From NCBI GenBank assembly GCA_035293965.1, contig DATGLW010000138.1, forward strand, positions 1 through 64,000: a stretch of 64,000 bases of DNA, in the 5' to 3' direction. The notes beneath the pieces were generated by a model. It was not told the DNA's origin. It ran no database searches and worked only from the letters and a program-made list of their open reading frames with translations. Position numbers and translations under genes: made by a program. This DNA is from DATGLW01 sp035293965 (GTDB taxonomy: Bacteria; Actinomycetota; Acidimicrobiia; Acidimicrobiales; RAAP-2). Below, piece by piece: positions 8,067 through 16,352 of the stretch (position 1 is its first letter; every line of letters begins with the position of its first letter).

Positions 8067-8792
8067 TCAGGCTTCCTCGAGCGGGCCAGGGTAGGCGGCC
8101 TCGGCTCTCGCCTTGAGCGCGCGCATCGAGCGACGGCCGAGCACGACGGCGGCAGCGATGACCACCACGGCGGCCACGGCCACGACGACGGTTATCGTTC
8201 CCGACAGGCGCTCGATGGTGCCCCCGGCGTAGTAGGCGCCGAACCCGAACGCGGCGGCCCAGATGATGCCGCCACTGCTGTTGAAGAAGGCGAAGCGGGG
8301 CCAGCGCATGCGCATCGTGCCGGCAAGGAAGGCGGCGTAGGTGCGCAGGATGGACACGAAGCGCCCGAAGAAGACGACCTTGCCCCCGTGGAGGTCGAAC
8401 AGGTAGCGGGCGACCTTGATCTTGGGCTCGTCGAAGCGGACGTGGCGCCCGTAACGGCGGAGCAGCCGGTACCCGCCGAAGCGCCCGATGAAATAGCCGA
8501 TGGTGTCCCCGGCGATCGCGCCGGCAGCGGCGGCGCCGAACACCACCCAGGGTGACATGGTGTGCTTGGCCCCGGCGTAGGTCCCTGCCGCGATGAGCAC
8601 TGTCTCGCCGGGCACCGGGATCCCGAGGCTCTCGAGCCCGACCAGCACCACGATGGCCAGCCAGCCGTAGCTGACCACGAGACCGTGGATGCTGAGCGCG
8701 AGCTGCAGGGGTGCCCCGGCATCGAGGCTCGCGACGAGCGCACCGGCGTGGTCGGCGCCCCAGAGCCATGCATGGCTGGCCACCGTGCTCAT
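8067..8792 (-). CDS. DedA family membrane protein
   Basis: A 241-residue integral membrane protein of the DedA/SNARE-associated superfamily, implicated in lipid flipping and membrane homeostasis. It shows the N-terminal amphipathic segment, VPGETVLIAAG, an acidic/Gly re-entrant region, DTIGYFIGRFGGYRLLRRYG, and the conserved FFGRFVSILRTYAAFLAG with its key arginines. The C-terminal transmembrane helix is followed by a basic tail. It runs convergent to the acyl-CoA dehydrogenase and divergent from bioA. The particular lipid handled is unknown. Confidence 0.9.
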   Translation of the reverse strand: MSTVASHAWLWGADHAGALVASLDAGAPLQLALSIHGLVVSYGWLAIVVLVGLESLGIPVPGETVLIAAGTYAGAKHTMSPWVVFGAAAAGAIAGDTIGYFIGRFGGYRLLRRYGRHVRFDEPKIKVARYLFDLHGGKVVFFGRFVSILRTYAAFLAGTMRMRWPRFAFFNSSGGIIWAAAFGFGAYYAGGTIERLSGTITVVVAVAAVVVIAAAVVLGRRSMRALKARAEAAYPGPLEEA

Positions 8793-8929
8793 ACCGCACT
8801 GGCCCCCGTCCCGGCCCGGGTTGTCCCGCCCGCCGGCGCGCCGACCCGGGTCCTGGCGCTGATGGGCATGTCCATCCCTATCACGCGGCGTTGGACCCGG
8901 GGTGTCCCCGTGGCCGAGACTGGGTCCTC

Positions 8930-10360
8930 GTGACGACCGGCGAGGCGACAGCGGGCCAGGCGGCGCGATGGGTGGCGCGCGACGCCGCCGTGGTGTGGCA
9001 CGGCTTCACGCAGATGGCCACCTACCCCGACCAGGCGCCGGTCATGGTGGACCGGGCCGAGGGCCGCGAGCTCGTCGACGTCGACGGCCGGCGGTACTTC
9101 GACGCCATCTCCTCGCTGTGGGTCGTCACGCTCGGTCACCGGGTGCCGGCCCTCGACGAGGCCCTGCGCCGCCAGCTCGACCGGGTGGCGCATTCCACCA
9201 TGCTCGGCAACGGCAACCGGGTGGTGGTGGAGCTGGCCGAGGCGCTGGCAAGGGTGGTGCCCGTCGACGAGCCCCACGTGCTCTTCGCCAGCGACGGGGC
9301 GGTAGCCGTCGAGCAGGCCCTCAAGATCGCGTTCCAGCACTGGGTCAACCGCGGCGAGCCCGGGCGCAGGACGTTCCTCGCGCTCGGCAACGCCTACCAC
9401 GGCGACACGATCGGCGCCCTGTCGGTGGGCGACGCCGGGTTTGGGGCCGACGTGTTCGACCCGCTGCGGTTCCCGGTGGTCCGTACGCCGGGCTACGACG
9501 ACCCGGCCTGGGCCGCCAAGGCGGTGGCCGCGCTCGACCGGCACCACCGGCACCTGGCCGCCATGGTCGTCGAGCCGCTGGTGCAGGGCGCCGCCGGCAT
9601 GCTGATGGCCGAACCCGAGGACGTCCGTGCCGTGGCCGAGGCGTGCCGCGAGCGAGGCGTGCTGCTCGTGGCCGACGAGGTGGCGACCGGGTTCGGGCGG
9701 ACGGGGTGGCTCTTCGCGAGCGAGGGCTGCCGGATCCGGCCCGACCTGCTCTGCCTGGGCAAGGGGATCACGGGCGGGTACCTGCCGATGTCCGCGACCG
9801 TGGCCGCCGGGCCGGTCTTCGAGTCCTTCCTGGGCGAGGACCTCGGACGGCGCACCTTCTACCACGGCCACTCCTACGGCGGCAACGCGCTGGCGGCTGC
9901 CGTCGCCCTCCGGCACCTCGAGCTCCTGGCGGACGGGTCGGTCCTGGCAAACGTGGTCGAGCGCGCCGAGCAGCTGGCAGACCTGGCCCGGCGGTCCCTG
10001 ATCCCGCACCCGGCAGTGGCCACCGTCCGCCAGCGCGGCCTCATGGCCGGCGTCGAGCTGGCACCGCCGAGCCCCGGGGCGCGGTGGGGGCGCCGCGTGT
10101 GCGCGGCCGCCGTCGGCCGTGGGATCCTCCTCCGCCCCCTCGGCGACGTGGTGGTGCTCGTGCCGCCCCTGACCACCACGGCAAGCGAGCTGTCGCGCAG
10201 CGTGTCGGTCCTCGTGGAGGCCATGGACCAGGTGATGGCAGAGGACGGGGTCCCGCCGCGCCGGCGCGAGAACCTCCGCCCGGCGGCTGCGGCCGCTGCG
10301 GCCACGGCGTCCCCGGACGGGGACCGGCCGCCGGGCGCGTCGCGGCCCCCCGCCCCGTGA
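8930..10360 (+). CDS. bioA: Adenosylmethionine-8-amino-7-oxononanoate aminotransferase
   Basis: Class III PLP aminotransferase making 7,8-diaminopelargonate in biotin synthesis. Supporting motifs are VVWHGFTQM at the N-terminus, SSLWVVTLGHRVPALDEAL, AYHGDTIGALSVG, DEVATGFGRTG and the PLP lysine in LCLGKGITGGYLPMS (K278). It is joined to bioF by a GTGA overlap, which fixes the function over other class III enzymes. The GTG start is chosen because GAGACT lies 8 bases upstream and the preceding sequence is not aminotransferase-like. About 30 C-terminal residues are Ala/Pro-rich extra sequence. No bioB or bioD is in the window. Confidence 0.9.
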   Translation: MTTGEATAGQAARWVARDAAVVWHGFTQMATYPDQAPVMVDRAEGRELVDVDGRRYFDAISSLWVVTLGHRVPALDEALRRQLDRVAHSTMLGNGNRVVVELAEALARVVPVDEPHVLFASDGAVAVEQALKIAFQHWVNRGEPGRRTFLALGNAYHGDTIGALSVGDAGFGADVFDPLRFPVVRTPGYDDPAWAAKAVAALDRHHRHLAAMVVEPLVQGAAGMLMAEPEDVRAVAEACRERGVLLVADEVATGFGRTGWLFASEGCRIRPDLLCLGKGITGGYLPMSATVAAGPVFESFLGEDLGRRTFYHGHSYGGNALAAAVALRHLELLADGSVLANVVERAEQLADLARRSLIPHPAVATVRQRGLMAGVELAPPSPGARWGRRVCAAAVGRGILLRPLGDVVVLVPPLTTTASELSRSVSVLVEAMDQVMAEDGVPPRRRENLRPAAAAAAATASPDGDRPPGASRPPAP

Positions 10361-11535
10361 CGGCCGCGGCCGGCCCCGCGGGGGCGTGGGAGGCATTCGT
10401 CGACGCCCGCCACCGCCAGCTGCACGAGGAGGGGCGCTGGCGCCGCCCCCGCGCCTTCGACGCCCTCGGGCCCAGGGGGATGCTCGAGGGCCGGCGCGTC
10501 GTCGCCTTCGCCTCCAACGACTACCTCGGCCTGAGCCGGCACCCTGCGGTGGTGGATGCCGCCGCCGAGGCGCTCGCCCGGTGGGGGGCCGGCAGCGGGG
10601 CGTCGCGGCTCGTCACCGGATCCCGGCCGGTGCACCACGAGCTCGAGGCGGCCCTCGCCGACTGGAAGGGGCAGGAACGGGCCGTCCTCTTCCCGACCGG
10701 TTTCGCCGCAAACCTCGGGATCCTCGCCACCTTCGGCGACCGCGACACGCTGATCCTGTCGGACGAGCTGAACCACGCCTCGATCATCGACGGCGCGCGC
10801 CTGTCGCGCGCCTCGGTGGCCGTCTACCGCCACGGCGACGTGGCCCACGTCGAGGCCTTGCTCTCCAAGGCGCCGGGCCGGTGCCTCGTGGTCACCGACC
10901 TCGTGTTCTCGATGGACGGCGACGTGGCCCCGGTCGGCGAGCTGGCAGCGGCATGCGCCCGTCACGGCGCGCTGCTCGTGCTCGACGAGGCGCACGCCGT
11001 GCTGGGGCGCGGGGCGCTCGCCGGCCACGAGGCGCTCGCCGGCCATGGCGGGCGGGGAAGCGCCGGCGGCGCCGGCCTTCTGCGGATGGGCACCCTGTCG
11101 AAGGTGCTCGGCTCCCAGGGCGGGTTCGTGGCGGGGCCCGCCCGCCTCGTCGAGCTGCTCGAGAACTGCGCCCGCTCCTACATCTTCACCACGGCACCGC
11201 CCCCTGCCTCCGTGGCGGCGGCCATGGCGGCCCTCGGCATTGTCCGGTCTCCCGAGGGGGCCGCGTTGACCGCCCGCCTCGCCTCCCACGTGGACCGGCT
11301 CCGCCCCGGGCAACCGTCGCCGATCGTGCCCGTCGTGCTCGGCAGCGAGCAGCGTGCGCTACGAGCCTCCGATGCCCTGCTGTCCGAGGGCATCTGGGTG
11401 CCCGCCATCCGCCCCCCCACGGTGCCGCCCGGCACCGCCAGGTTGCGGGTGACCCTCTCCGCCGCCCACACCGACGCCGAGGTGGACCGACTGGCGGCGG
11501 CGCTCGAGCGGCTCCAGCGGGGCGCGCTCGCCTGA
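10357..11535 (+). CDS. bioF: 8-amino-7-oxononanoate synthase
   Basis: PLP-dependent alpha-oxoamine synthase condensing pimeloyl-thioester with alanine, the step before BioA. It has 392 residues: FASNDYLGLSRHP near residue 50, GSGASRLVTGSRPVHHELE, the DEAH-like LVLDEAHAVLG, and the PLP lysine in MGTLSKVLGSQGG (K249). Its GTG start overlaps the bioA stop. A small 18-base duplication near 11020-11060 encodes ALAGHEALAGH in a surface region. The last 177 bases are also open on the opposite strand as the tail of the Lgt-like gene. Confidence 0.93.
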   Translation: MTAAAGPAGAWEAFVDARHRQLHEEGRWRRPRAFDALGPRGMLEGRRVVAFASNDYLGLSRHPAVVDAAAEALARWGAGSGASRLVTGSRPVHHELEAALADWKGQERAVLFPTGFAANLGILATFGDRDTLILSDELNHASIIDGARLSRASVAVYRHGDVAHVEALLSKAPGRCLVVTDLVFSMDGDVAPVGELAAACARHGALLVLDEAHAVLGRGALAGHEALAGHGGRGSAGGAGLLRMGTLSKVLGSQGGFVAGPARLVELLENCARSYIFTTAPPPASVAAAMAALGIVRSPEGAALTARLASHVDRLRPGQPSPIVPVVLGSEQRALRASDALLSEGIWVPAIRPPTVPPGTARLRVTLSAAHTDAEVDRLAAALERLQRGALA

Positions 11536-12348
11536 GGGGCCCGCTGGGGCCGACTCGGCCTCCCAAGCCCGCCACCGCCACCGCGTCCATACCACGAGCG
11601 CCAGCCCTGCGACCACCAGCACACCGCCTGCCACCTGGACGAGCAGCGACCCGAGGTGACCGTCTTCTCCCAGCCACAGATGCTCGTCGACGGTCCGCTC
11701 GATGCCCCAGAGCACCATGCCGACGCCGAGCACGGCTCCGACGGGGTGGCCCTGGCGGGGCGAGCCGTCAGGCCAGCGCGACAGGCGGCGCTCGAGCAAG
11801 AGGAGCACGCAGAACACGGCGAAGTCCTCGATCGCCTGGAAGATCGGCACCGGGAGGCGCCGGCCGACCTGGCCGGCGTAGTACATGCCGAACCATTGGT
11901 GTGTCGGATGCCCGCCGCCGGCCACCATCAGCTGGGGCCCGAGGAGCCGTCCGAGGGACCACGCGGCCATGAGCACCGGAGCCACCAGGTCCAGCGCCCG
12001 CAAGGTGGGCAGCTCCGGGCACCGCCGCCGGGCGATGAGCACACCGGTGGGCACCGCGAACAAGAGCCCCCCGAACGACGACAGGCCGCCGTGCCAGACC
12101 GCGACCACGTCGCCAGGGTTGTGCCAGTAGAAGGAGGCATTGCTGAGCACGTGCAGGGCACGTGCTCCCACCACGGCGGCCACCACCACCCACAGGATCA
12201 TGGCGCCGACCCACTCGGTTCGGTAGCCGCGGGCCCGCAGACGCCGCTCGAAGTACCGGTAGGCGAACCAGAAGGTGATCGCCAGGCCGATCCCGTAGGT
12301 GTGGACCTGCAGGGGGCCGATGTGGAACGAAACGGGGACGGGCTTCAT
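11359..12348 (-). CDS. Prolipoprotein diacylglyceryl transferase-like membrane protein
   Basis: A 329-residue multi-pass protein resembling Lgt, which transfers diacylglycerol to the lipobox cysteine of lipoproteins. Lgt-like features are the N-terminal IGPLQVHTYGIGLAITFWFAY, the HGGLSSFGGLLFAVPTG core and LPVPIFQAIEDFAVF, matching the late Lgt segment. The central signature, normally GRxGNFxNxE, reads LGRLLGPQLMVAGG here: the Arg is kept, but the usual Asn and Glu are not. It could be a diverged paralogue with another role. The frame runs 177 bases into bioF on the opposite strand, adding about 58 low-complexity residues. A TACTCT box (12367-12372 as AGAGTA) lies 18 bases before the ATG. Confidence 0.75.
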   Translation of the reverse strand: MKPVPVSFHIGPLQVHTYGIGLAITFWFAYRYFERRLRARGYRTEWVGAMILWVVVAAVVGARALHVLSNASFYWHNPGDVVAVWHGGLSSFGGLLFAVPTGVLIARRRCPELPTLRALDLVAPVLMAAWSLGRLLGPQLMVAGGGHPTHQWFGMYYAGQVGRRLPVPIFQAIEDFAVFCVLLLLERRLSRWPDGSPRQGHPVGAVLGVGMVLWGIERTVDEHLWLGEDGHLGSLLVQVAGGVLVVAGLALVVWTRWRWRAWEAESAPAGPSGERAPLEPLERRRQSVHLGVGVGGGEGHPQPGGAGRHRGGADGGHPDALGQQGIGGS

Positions 12349-12553
12349 GTCGAGGGTGTCCGAGCCAGAGTATTGCCCGCTTTGCCGCCGGGGCGGCGCC
12401 GCCCTGGCCTGGGCCGCCCGGCCGCGCCCGGCCTGTGCTCGGCGGCCCGCGAGGTTCAGGGGCAGCCGGCGGGTCGCGCCTGGCCCGGTGACCGCGGGCT
12501 CTGCTCCCTGCCCCCGGCTGGTCTACGGGCGGCGGGTCCCTTCCCGCGCCGGC

Positions 12554-13708
12554 CTACGGGCGGCCGGCGCCGACGAAGCCGCTGCCCAGGCGGACCCCTG
12601 TGATCCAGACGACTGCCCCCGTGTAGGGAGCCTCGATCATCTGGCCCCCCCCGATGTACATGGCGACGTGATCGGACCCGCCGGGGCCGTAGAAGAGGAG
12701 GTCGCCTGGCTGGAGGTCGGCGATCGGCACGGGCGTGCTGTCTGCCATCTGGGCCCCGGAGTAGTGGGGCAGGTCCACCCCCGCCGCCCGCCAGGCCAGC
12801 ATGGTCAGGCCGGAGCAGTCGACGCCCGAGGACGAGGCGCCGCCCCATACATAGGGGACGCCGAGGAAGGACTTGGCTGCCGCCACCGCCCGCTCGCCCG
12901 CCGTGGCGTCGTAGGGCGGCGGCGCCACGTTGCCGCCGCCAGTCGTCGACACCAGGGTCGCCTGCTGGCGAGCCGCCTGGATCCGGGCCAGGGCGGCCTG
13001 CTGGGCCGCCAAGGCCGCCGCTTCCTGCTGCTGGCGGACCAGGGTGGCGATCTGGCCGTTGACCTGGCCGAGCTGCGCCTGCTGCTGGACCAGCACCTGC
13101 TGGTACTGGCTCTGCGTGTTGCGCTCCGACAGGAGCACCGCTTGCTGCTGCTGCTGTTGCTGCTGGAGGGACCCCTGCTCGACCTTGAGGACGGCCTCGT
13201 CGTTGTGCAGGTTGGCGACAGCCGTCGACACGTCCCCTTCGGCCAGCTGGTTGAACTCGCCCTGGGCGTCGAGCATGCTCTGGTTGCTGGCGAACAGGGG
13301 GTTCTGGGTCGCCGCCTCGCCGTTGCTGACGAAGGTGTCGAGGGCAGCCCGGGCGAGCAGCGCTCTGTCCTTCGCCACCTGCTGGTGGTCTGCCGTTATC
13401 CGTTCCTGGGTGGCCTGGATCTGCTGCTGGATCGCCTGCGCCCGGACCTGGTCGCGGTCGTACTGCTGGTTGAGTGCCGAGATCCGCTCGCCGGTGGCGG
13501 CGATGCTGGCAGCAAGCTGCGCCGCCTGGGCCCGGGCCGAGGCCAGGGGGTCAGCCGCCGCCGGGCGCGCGACGGGCAACACAGTGCCCGAGCACACTGC
13601 GAAGGCCGCAACGGACCACGCGGCCCGTCGGACCAGTCGGGCAGGCGCGCCCGACCGCGGCGTTGAGTGGCCCGAAGGCCGCTCTCCGTCAGTCACAATG
13701 GGCGCCAT
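12554..13708 (-). CDS. Secreted NlpC/P60 peptidoglycan hydrolase with coiled coil
   Basis: A 384-residue exported cell-wall endopeptidase of the RipA/RipC type. Order: a signal peptide (about residues 20-50: Arg-rich, then hydrophobic, ending near PAAADP); a long coiled coil (about 55-235) rich in Gln, with a run of eight Gln; a short linker; and a C-terminal NlpC/P60 domain with the catalytic Cys in GVDCSGL (C298) and His in SDHVAMY (H347). The coiled coil probably holds or autoinhibits the catalytic domain. The start is set at the ATG just before the basic signal-peptide region; the frame stays open upstream, but that part reads as noise. Confidence 0.9.
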   Translation of the reverse strand: MAPIVTDGERPSGHSTPRSGAPARLVRRAAWSVAAFAVCSGTVLPVARPAAADPLASARAQAAQLAASIAATGERISALNQQYDRDQVRAQAIQQQIQATQERITADHQQVAKDRALLARAALDTFVSNGEAATQNPLFASNQSMLDAQGEFNQLAEGDVSTAVANLHNDEAVLKVEQGSLQQQQQQQQAVLLSERNTQSQYQQVLVQQQAQLGQVNGQIATLVRQQQEAAALAAQQAALARIQAARQQATLVSTTGGGNVAPPPYDATAGERAVAAAKSFLGVPYVWGGASSSGVDCSGLTMLAWRAAGVDLPHYSGAQMADSTPVPIADLQPGDLLFYGPGGSDHVAMYIGGGQMIEAPYTGAVVWITGVRLGSGFVGAGRP

Positions 13709-14129
13709 TCTTACCCGCGGCCCCGCGCGGAGGCAAACATTGGCCGGCACCCCCCGGCTCGCGGTGTGACCGTCAGTAGGAAGGTGGTCGGTGGCGGTCG
13801 TACCCTCGGTGCGCCATGGCCCGGTCGCCGTCACGAAACCGTCGCTCGTTCGTCGGCAGAACACCACGACGCCGTCACATCGTGGCGCCCCCTCCCACGA
13901 TGTGTACGGACGCCAGCGGCGGCCGGCACGCGGCCGGAGGTCAGAGGCCACCGCCGGCTCCGCGGCCGGCGCACGGTCACCGCCGAGGCAGCCCGAAGGC
14001 CGCGACTCCAGCCCGAACGCCACGACTGCACCCCGGCCGCCCTGCGCGCCCCGGCCGCTCTGCGCACCCCGGCCGCTCTGCGCACCCCGGCCGCCCTGAG
14101 ACCTGTGCGTGGCCCCGGAGCAGGGTTGT
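13709..14129. other. Gene-free stretch between NlpC and the CitE-like gene
   Basis: About 420 bases between two divergent genes with no convincing coding sequence. It contains an imperfect 20-base repeat (gcccgaaggccgcgactcca and relatives, near 13990-14028) that runs into a tandem GC-rich repeat, and the promoter box of the plus-strand gene follows at its right end. Promoter elements for the NlpC gene must lie at the left end but are not obvious. Confidence 0.6.
14028..14097. repeat. 18-base tandem repeat
   Basis: About four head-to-tail copies of an 18-base unit, consensus ctctgcgcaccccggccg, with a few substitutions in the outer copies. It is intergenic, about 45 bases before the next start codon. 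Confidence 0.93.
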
Positions 14130-14135
14130 TACCAT
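14130..14135 (+). promoter_or_regulatory. -10-like TACCAT box, leaderless promoter
   Basis: TACCAT ends 6 bases before a GTG codon, matching the spacing of the other boxes in this window. Confidence 0.5.
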
Positions 14136-14141
14136 CGGCCC

Positions 14142-15098
14142 GTGTCTCCCCGCTCGCGCTCCCTGCCCCGCCGGTCCTGCCTGTCGACGCCCGGCTCCAA
14201 CGAGCGGTTCGTGGCCAAGGCGCCCACCGTGCCGGCCGACATGACGTTCTTCGACCTCGAGGACTCGGTGGCCCCGGCGGAGAAGGAGGCGGCGCGGGCC
14301 AAGGTGGTGGCGGCGATCAGGGACCTCGCCTGGGACGAGCGGGTCCTCTGCGTGCGCGTCAATGCCTGGGACAGCCGGTGGACCTACGGCGACGTCATCG
14401 AGGTCGTGGGCGGGGCGGGGGAGCGGCTCGACGAGGTCATGCTGCCCAAGGTCCAGTCTGGCGCCGAGGTGGTCGCCCTCGACCTCTTGTTGACCCAGGT
14501 GGAGCAGAACGCCGGCCTCCCCGCCGGCCACGTCGGCATCGAGGCCCAGATCGAGACGGCCCGCGGCCTCCTCGCCGTCGAGGAGATCTGCGCGGCCTCG
14601 CCGCGCCTCGAGGCGGTCATCTTCGGCCCGGCCGACTACGCCGCGTCGGTGGAGATGCCGACGCTCACCGGCGGCGTCCAGGTCCCCGGTTACCCGGGCG
14701 ACCACTTCCACTACGTGTTCTCCAAGCTCCTCGTGGCCGGGCGGGCTCACGGGCTCCAGGTGATCGACGGGCCGTACCTCTACGTCCGGGACCTCGAGGG
14801 CCTGCGCGACTTCGCCGAGCGGACGCGGGTCCTCGGGTTCGACGGCAAGTGGGCGCTCACCCCCGATCAGGTGGGCGTGCTCAACGAGGTGTACTCGCCG
14901 ACCCAGGAGCAGTACGACCGGGCCTGGGACATCCTCGACGCCTACCGCAAGGCGACCGAGGCCGAGGGCAAGGGGGCGGTGATGTTCGGCGACGAGATGA
15001 TCGACGAGGCGAGCCGGAAGATGGCGGTCAAGCTCGTCATGCGGGGGGAGCGGGCGGGCCTGCGCCGGCAGCCTCCTCCGCCAGCCGCCGTGCGATGA
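14142..15098 (+). CDS. CitE/HpcH-HpaI family lyase, malyl-CoA lyase-like
   Basis: A 318-residue TIM-barrel C-C lyase acting on acyl-CoA substrates such as malyl-, methylmalyl- or citramalyl-CoA. It has SCLSTPGSNERFVAKAP, the acidic FDLEDSVAP, the substrate arginine in VRVNAWDSRW, the metal Glu in IEAQIETARG and VIFGPADYAASVEMP. The extended PGYPGDHFHYVFSKL is typical of malyl-CoA-lyase-like members rather than the citrate lyase subunit. The GTG is chosen because TACCAT lies 6 bases upstream; an in-frame GTG 33 bases earlier is less likely. No other genes of a CoA-lyase pathway are adjacent, so the pathway is open. Confidence 0.85.
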   Translation: MSPRSRSLPRRSCLSTPGSNERFVAKAPTVPADMTFFDLEDSVAPAEKEAARAKVVAAIRDLAWDERVLCVRVNAWDSRWTYGDVIEVVGGAGERLDEVMLPKVQSGAEVVALDLLLTQVEQNAGLPAGHVGIEAQIETARGLLAVEEICAASPRLEAVIFGPADYAASVEMPTLTGGVQVPGYPGDHFHYVFSKLLVAGRAHGLQVIDGPYLYVRDLEGLRDFAERTRVLGFDGKWALTPDQVGVLNEVYSPTQEQYDRAWDILDAYRKATEAEGKGAVMFGDEMIDEASRKMAVKLVMRGERAGLRRQPPPPAAVR

Positions 15099-15141
15099 CC
15101 TCGATCGCCAGGGTGCCGGCGGCCTGCCTGGCGGCGACGCC

Positions 15142-15792
15142 CTATCCGTCCGCCATCGTGCCGAGCACCGTCACGAGGGGTGGCAACACGACGGGCTCCT
15201 CCCCGGGGTCGACGCCGGTGAGCGAGGCGAGGTAGCGCGCCACCGGGCCCGGCCCCGCTCCCGCGGGCGCCTCGGCCCAGGCGTCGACCAGCGACAAGCC
15301 CGCGTCGCGGACCAGCGCGGGCAAGAGCGCGCCGACGTCGGGGTGACGGGCGTCGGGCATCGAGAGGGGTCTGCCGCCCACGCGGCCGGCCGAGGTGATC
15401 GGCTCCTGGGCCACCACCCAGCCCCCGGGGCGGACCACCCGGGCCATGCGGGCGAGCACGACCGCCGGGTCCACGACGTGCAGCAAGAGGAAGCGGCAGA
15501 AGGCGAGGTCCACCGGCTCGGGCAGTGTGAGGTCCTCGGCGGCCTGGGTGATGGCGAGCACCTGGCTGCTGGCCGCTGCCACCCTCGCCACCTCGTCGCG
15601 CGCCAGCGGGTCGCTGTCGACGGCGTAGACCCGGCCCGCGTGCCCGACCACCTCGGCGAGCGCCACCGACACGTCGCCGCCGCCGGCGCCGACGTCCACG
15701 CAGCGCCAGCCGGCGCCGAGTCCGAGGCGTTCGAGCGCAGTGGCGAGAGGTCGGCGGTAGACGTCGTCGCGCAGTCCCTTGAGCGCCGTCAT
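15142..15792 (-). CDS. Class I SAM-dependent methyltransferase
   Basis: A 216-residue soluble protein with a Rossmann methyltransferase domain. The SAM-binding motif is VDVGAGGGDVSVALAE near residue 33, followed by an acidic strand end (YAVDSD), AEDLTLPEPVDLAFCRFLLLHV and RVVRPGGWVVAQEP. The substrate is not identifiable. It is convergent with the CitE-like gene; the 43-base gap holds a CGCCAGG / CCTGGCG inverted repeat (about 15109-15135) that may end both transcripts, although it lacks a T-run. Confidence 0.87.
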   Translation of the reverse strand: MTALKGLRDDVYRRPLATALERLGLGAGWRCVDVGAGGGDVSVALAEVVGHAGRVYAVDSDPLARDEVARVAAASSQVLAITQAAEDLTLPEPVDLAFCRFLLLHVVDPAVVLARMARVVRPGGWVVAQEPITSAGRVGGRPLSMPDARHPDVGALLPALVRDAGLSLVDAWAEAPAGAGPGPVARYLASLTGVDPGEEPVVLPPLVTVLGTMADG

Positions 15793-15886
15793 CGCCCGGT
15801 TCCGGGCCCAGGCCCGGCACCGGGCGGGAACCCGGAGCGTGCCGGCAGGCCAAGCAGCGTCACCACCGGCTGCACTCTACGGCCGG

Positions 15887-15892
15887 TAGCCT
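15887..15892 (+). promoter_or_regulatory. -10-like TAGCCT box, leaderless promoter
   Basis: TAGCCT ends 7 bases before the GTG of the next gene. Confidence 0.5.
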
Positions 15893-15899
15893 CGGCCCG

Positions 15900-16346
15900 G
15901 TGAACGTCACCATGCTGCTGTGCGACGCGGCGCAGGTCGCCGAGGGGAAGCTCTACATCCTCGGGGGCGGGTGGAGCCTGACCGGCCCCGACCCCGTGCC
16001 CTCCGCGGTCGCCCTCAAGATCGACGTCGACTGGACCGAGGCCGGCATGCCCCATCACTGGGAGCTCTTCCTCGAGGACGCTGACGGGCGCCCGGTGATG
16101 GTCGACACGCCCGACGGCTCCCAGCCCGTCGAGGTGCGGGGCGAGTTCACCGTCACCCAGCCGCCTGGCGTGCCGGAGGGGTCGCCCATCGACGTCGCGC
16201 TGGCCGTCAACCTCGGGCCCATCCCGCTCCAGCCCGGCACCCGCTACGCGTGGCGGCTCACCATCGACGGCGAGGTCCTGCCCGGGGCCTCGCTCGCCTT
16301 CACGACCCGCCCGCGACCGGCGCCGCACGACCCGGCCACGCCGTGA
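15900..16346 (+). CDS. Conserved protein resembling DUF6941
   Basis: A 148-residue protein beginning NVTMLLCDAAQVAEGKLYILGGGW, a pattern I recall from the actinobacterial DUF6941 family (from memory, unverified). It looks all-beta, with a sandwich-like alternation of strands and the ending RYAWRLTIDGEVLPGASLAF, reminiscent of immunoglobulin-like folds. There is no signal peptide. Function is unknown. The start is fixed by TAGCCT 7 bases upstream. Only 6 bases separate it from mutY, so the two are probably co-transcribed. Confidence 0.75.
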   Translation: MNVTMLLCDAAQVAEGKLYILGGGWSLTGPDPVPSAVALKIDVDWTEAGMPHHWELFLEDADGRPVMVDTPDGSQPVEVRGEFTVTQPPGVPEGSPIDVALAVNLGPIPLQPGTRYAWRLTIDGEVLPGASLAFTTRPRPAPHDPATP

Positions 16347-16352
16347 CGGCCC

